Shown: positions 60,740-64,000 of the stretch, one piece after another
How positions within the stretch are numbered: the stretch's first letter is position 1
How the letters are laid out: every line of letters starts with the position of its first letter
NCBI RefSeq assembly: GCF_005239225.2
Contig: NC_133301.1
Span: 12,896,318 to 12,960,317, forward strand
Direction: 5' to 3'
Source: Populus alba
Lineage: Eukaryota > Streptophyta > Magnoliopsida > Malpighiales > Salicaceae
Length of the DNA stretch: 64,000 nucleotides
The notes under the pieces: generated by a model
Database searches by the model: none
What the model was told of the DNA's origin: nothing
The model's input: the letters and a program-made list of their open reading frames with translations, nothing else
Translations under genes and position numbers: made by a program

Positions 60740-60880
60740 ATTTGTTTATTATTAACATGAATCTTCAAGCCAATTAGCATGTATCTTAATTAATCATACA
60801 GATTTTAAAGTTAATAATTATATAAGTTTTTAGTGGTTTTTAGATTTGTGATACTTAAACTAGTAATTTTTTAAAAAATA
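60740..60880 (+). repeat. Dispersed repeat family R1, copy
   Basis: AACATGAATCTTCAAGCCAA, CATGTATCTTAATTAATCAT and TTTTAAAGTTAATAATTATA follow the family order. Confidence 0.55.
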
Positions 60881-61189
60881 AATTTAAAATCTAACCCGTT
60901 AAACTAAACCTTTTAAAATTATAAAGCTGTTTTTGACTTGTATTACAAGTATTGTCTTCAGCATGGCTCCTTTGTTACTGCAGAGAAACCTACTCAACAT
61001 CAATATGATGTCTAAATGACCTCGGAGTGACGGCACTAAAAATCTTATTAAACGCAGCTTCAGTGTTATAATAGACCATTAATTCAATAGAGTTGGTGGA
61101 GTGAAAGGAAAACACAATTCCTGCATAGAAATAAACAATATAGATTTATATAAAAAGTTAAAAGACCTCAATCTTTTATTAAATATTAG

Positions 61190-62010
61190 ATACATGATCC
61201 GCGCGATACCACGAGTCATTTTTTTACATAAAAATATTAATTTTTTTTTTAAATATTGGGTTTTTCTGCAAAGCTATACCCAAGAATCTTGGATTTGGCT
61301 ACAACGTCTGATCTAAGAGTAATATTTATAATATTAATAATAACATTAAACTTGCATGACCCAAGTTTAAGTGAGCCTGACTGAAACACCGGACCCAAGA
61401 ATATTGGATGTAGGTCTAGTTATAAGGTTGTGTCATAAAAGTGTGATAATTAAATAGATTAATTTAAAAAAAAAAACAAAGAAAAAAATCAACAGTACGG
61501 AAAAAACTAATGAAGAAAAAGAAAAAAAATAAATTAATTGGATTAATCGTTCAAACCAGGTTATCCTGTAAAACCTGGGATTCGCGTCATGAAAGTTTGA
61601 TAACTATATAGAAAAAAAATAACGGATTTACCCAGAATTAACTGGGTTAACCCATCAAACCAAGTTAACCCATCAAGCTCAAGATACGTGTCATGAAAGT
61701 ATGAAAATCTGATAATTAAATAGAAAGAAAATTTACTTTAACAAACTAAACTAAATGAAAAAAATAACTCGTTAAATCAGGTTAACCCATCAAACCCGAG
61801 ATCCGTATCATGAAAATCTGCTAATTAAATAAAAAAATTAACATAAACAAACTAAATCAAACAAAAAAAATTAAAAAGAAAAAAACAGTTATATAATATA
61901 ATATAATATAATATAATATAATTATTAAATAATAATTATAATAATATAATATATTAATAAGTAAATATATTAGTAAAAGGTGTAACATGCCCGCGCGATG
62001 CCGCGAGCTT
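61190..62010. repeat. Decayed repeat bounded by CGCGCGAT(A/G)CC words
   Basis: GATCCGCGCGATACCACGAG at about 61197 and GCCCGCGCGATGCCGCGAGC at about 61988 bracket the stretch. Inside are a short CCCAAGAATCTTGG hairpin piece (61270-61400) and units with (G/A)TCATGAAAGT..GATAATTAAATAG at about 61432, 61590, 61694 and 61809, each preceded by GGTTAACCCATCAAACC-like words. A TATAA pentanucleotide run occupies about 61890-61922. It is probably the interior of an old transposon. Confidence 0.5.
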
Positions 62011-62099
62011 GTGGCATGTTTGTGCATTATCGTGGATTTGTGAAAAAAATCATATAAAAAAAAATTATTATCATCCACAATATTTGAAAGGAAAAAACT

Positions 62100-63130
62100 A
62101 CAAAGTTATTTTCTCAATCAGCTCAATATTAAAAAAAATCGACAAAAAAAATTATGAAAAAAACACAAAAAAAAAAAAGATGACAATTTTGGAAGAAAAA
62201 AAAAAGCAAAAAACAAATAATAAAAAAATGAAAAAAAAAAATATGTGGAAAAAGTTAAAGCTAAATTTTCAACCAGCTCAATATTAAAATCATTTATGAA
62301 AACACTATAGCAATCTATAGTGTTTTGTGAGGAAATATACAATTATAATTCTCAACCAGCTCAATATTAAAAAAAATCAACAAATATAATTTTGACAAAT
62401 ATAAAAAAAAAAAGGAAAAAAAAACATGCAGGGAAACACTATAATAATCTATGGTGTTTCATGAGAAAATCTACAGTTGTAATTTTTAACCAGTTCAATA
62501 TTAAAAACAATAAAAACGATACAGACAATTTAAAAAAAAAAACATAACAAAAAAAATCATATGGGAGAACACTGTAGTAATCAACGATGTTTTAAGGAAA
62601 AAAAGCTAAATTGTCAACCAGCTCAGTATGAAAAAAATAAATTTGACAAAAACATATTTGAAAAAAAAACATCGATAAAAAAAACATGTGGGGAAATATT
62701 GTAGCAAGGCAGAAATCATATGGGAAAAACACTATATAGCAATCTACAGTGTTTTAAATAACTACAAATCTAAATTCTCAATCAGTTTAATATGAAAAAA
62801 ATAAAATCTACAAAAAAAATTCTTAAAAAAAAAATTATTTAATAAAAAATCATGTAGAGAAACATTATAATAATCCAGTGTTTTAAAGAAAAAAAAATTA
62901 AAAAACTAAATTCTCAATCAGCTCAATAGTAAAAAAATAAAATCAACAAAAATAATTGTGAAAAAAAAGAGAAAATATAAAGAAGAAAAGACAATTTCGG
63001 GAAAAATTTAAAAAAAAAAAACATGGGGAAAGCTAAAGTTAAAGCTAAATTCTCAACCAACTCAATATTGAAAAAATAAATTCGATAAAAATTATTTAAA
63101 AAAAAACATGTGAGAAAAACACTACAACCA
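62100..63130. repeat. Eight-unit AT-rich array with 'AACACTATAG...CTATAGTGTT' hairpins
   Basis: The word TCTCAA(C/T)CAGCTCAATATT or a close variant occurs at about 62112, 62269, 62351, 62487, 62613, 62776, 62913 and 63053, spaced 82-163 bp. Most units also carry a palindrome, best at 62299-62324 (AACACTATAGCAATC then TATAGTGTTTT) and at 62729-62754. A-rich sequence fills the rest. There is no coding capacity. The array ends about 50 bp before the transmembrane exon of copy C. Confidence 0.75.
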
Positions 63131-63179
63131 AACACAAATCATTTAAAAAAAACACTGCATCCAAACACAAACCTTTTAA

Positions 63180-64000
63180 TGGAGCTGGTTGTGGCTAAAA
63201 ATTGTGCTTCCAATTGCTTTCATCAGTATCTTATCAGCCTCATTGATGTTTTACTACAGAAGGAGACTTTTTGAGCGAGAAGGTAAACTTTAATCAATTG
63301 AGAGGGTCCGCCATTTACTTTCAATAATGGAATGACGAACAGATAAACATTTTTGGGTTGCTTCCTTCTTCTATTTTCAGCTACAGGAACCAGAGTCTTA
63401 GGTAATAGAAGTTTCTCTGGTAGAGGAACTAGCTAGTTTATCAGCCACTGCAGAAAATTTTGATGGTGATGTTCCTATCCCGCAAGTGTTCAGTTCTGAA
63501 AGCATTAAAGCAGCTACAAATGACTTTTCAAGAGAAAACCAGCTTGGAGAGGGTGGGTTTGGCCCTGTTTATAAGGTATTGTATGGTTAAGTTAACCCTC
63601 TGTATTCCTGACTGAAAGTCTCACGTTTGGAACGTTCATGTTCGGATTTTCAGGTTTGTTTACAGGAAATAATGCTAACATCAAGTGTCAAAATGTACCA
63701 GGGTAAATTACCAAGAGGCCTGGAAATAGCAGTGAAGAGGCTGTCAGCATCATCAACTCAAGGACTTGAAGAGTTCAAGAACGAGGTTTCGCTTACGGCT
63801 AGACTTCAACATGTAAATCTAATTAGGCTTCTTGGATTTTGCTCCGAGAGGGGAGAGAAGATGCTAATATACGAGTACATGCCAAATAAAAGCTTGGATC
63901 TCTACCTCTTTGGTCTGCAATCTTATTCTGCTTAGTCATTGCAGCTAATAAGCACACATTTTATTAACAAGCAGTTTTTTTCTCCAAAAGCTCAGATCAT
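63180..64000 (+). CDS. Receptor-kinase copy C without a GH18 exon (partial, runs off the window)
   Basis: Three exons are seen: 63180(?)-63282, 63424-63575 and 63702-63912. The first encodes a membrane segment ([20 protein letters not shown]) then [10 protein letters not shown]. The second encodes a juxtamembrane part with [20 protein letters not shown] and the P-loop [10 protein letters not shown]. The third, 211 nt as in copy B, runs from [14 protein letters not shown] to the [13 protein letters not shown] motif. Phases match copy B. The acceptor at 63423 (CTCTGGTAG) is the only one that keeps the frame. No acceptor in the proper phase exists before the first exon: an in-frame TAA lies directly upstream at 63177-63179, and no chitinase-like sequence occurs in the 5.4 kb before it. 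The copy is therefore 5'-truncated, either a pseudogene or a receptor using another, unseen start. The remaining kinase exons lie beyond the right edge. Confidence 0.75.

Noticed and set aside
62009..62287. Lys/Asn-rich open frame
   Set aside because: Low-complexity A-rich repeat array, no codon structure.
1..64000. CRISPR arrays, operons, bacterial-type promoters, tRNA or rRNA genes
   Set aside because: The window is plant nuclear DNA; no such structures were seen. The only tRNA-like sequence is the head of the SINE at 26077-26260.

Overview
The window is nuclear DNA from a dicot plant, most likely a woody one such as poplar or willow (Salicaceae). The genes are split by GT-AG introns, the intergenic DNA is very AT-rich, and the proteins match plant-only families (DUF1068, CBP60, type-B response regulators). 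The repeats (tRNA-derived SINE, short AT-rich MITE-like elements, copia remnants) look like those I associate with poplar. The organism is inferred; I could run no search.

Layout. 1-741: decayed copia retrotransposon (minus). 3106-5335: DUF1068 membrane protein (plus, three exons, one of 24 nt). 8020-12564: calmodulin-binding CBP60 transcription factor (plus, seven exons, 610 aa). 14054-18290: type-B cytokinin response regulator, ARR10/ARR12-like (minus, six exons, 707 aa). 18.3-30.5 kb: long gene-poor stretch with a complete SINE, candidate MITEs, three local direct duplications and a short GC-rich island. 30579-33847: ABHD17-like serine hydrolase (minus, five exons, 291 aa). 34-47.8 kb: gene-poor, with a broken metallophosphoesterase pseudogene, a 1-kb inverted-terminal-repeat element, and minisatellites built of CCCAA...TTGGG hairpins. 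47.9-64 kb: a tandem cluster of three receptor kinases of the rare 'chitinase-like ectodomain + transmembrane + kinase' type.

The cluster is the most interesting part. Copy A (47900-51594) and copy B (54686-57783) each start with a GH18 chitinase-like exon of exactly 1084 nt, followed by a membrane segment and an RD-type Ser/Thr kinase. In both, the GH18 catalytic glutamate is gone, so the ectodomain is probably a chitin-type ligand sensor, not an enzyme. This is the architecture of tobacco CHRK1. Copy B is fully open (767 aa). Copy A has one extra A in a nine-A run that shifts the frame inside the kinase, and has lost one intron without a scar. Copy C (63180 to beyond the right edge) has transmembrane and kinase exons but no GH18 exon; a hairpin-bearing AT-rich array lies where the ectodomain should be. 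A 500-bp duplication behind copy A carries a scrap of its last kinase exon. Together these suggest repeated local duplication and decay.

The other four genes are ordinary single-copy loci, unrelated to one another in pathway as far as the sequence shows: hormone signalling (ARR), calcium/defence transcription (CBP60), membrane lipid-protein hydrolysis (ABHD17-like) and an uncharacterised endomembrane protein (DUF1068).
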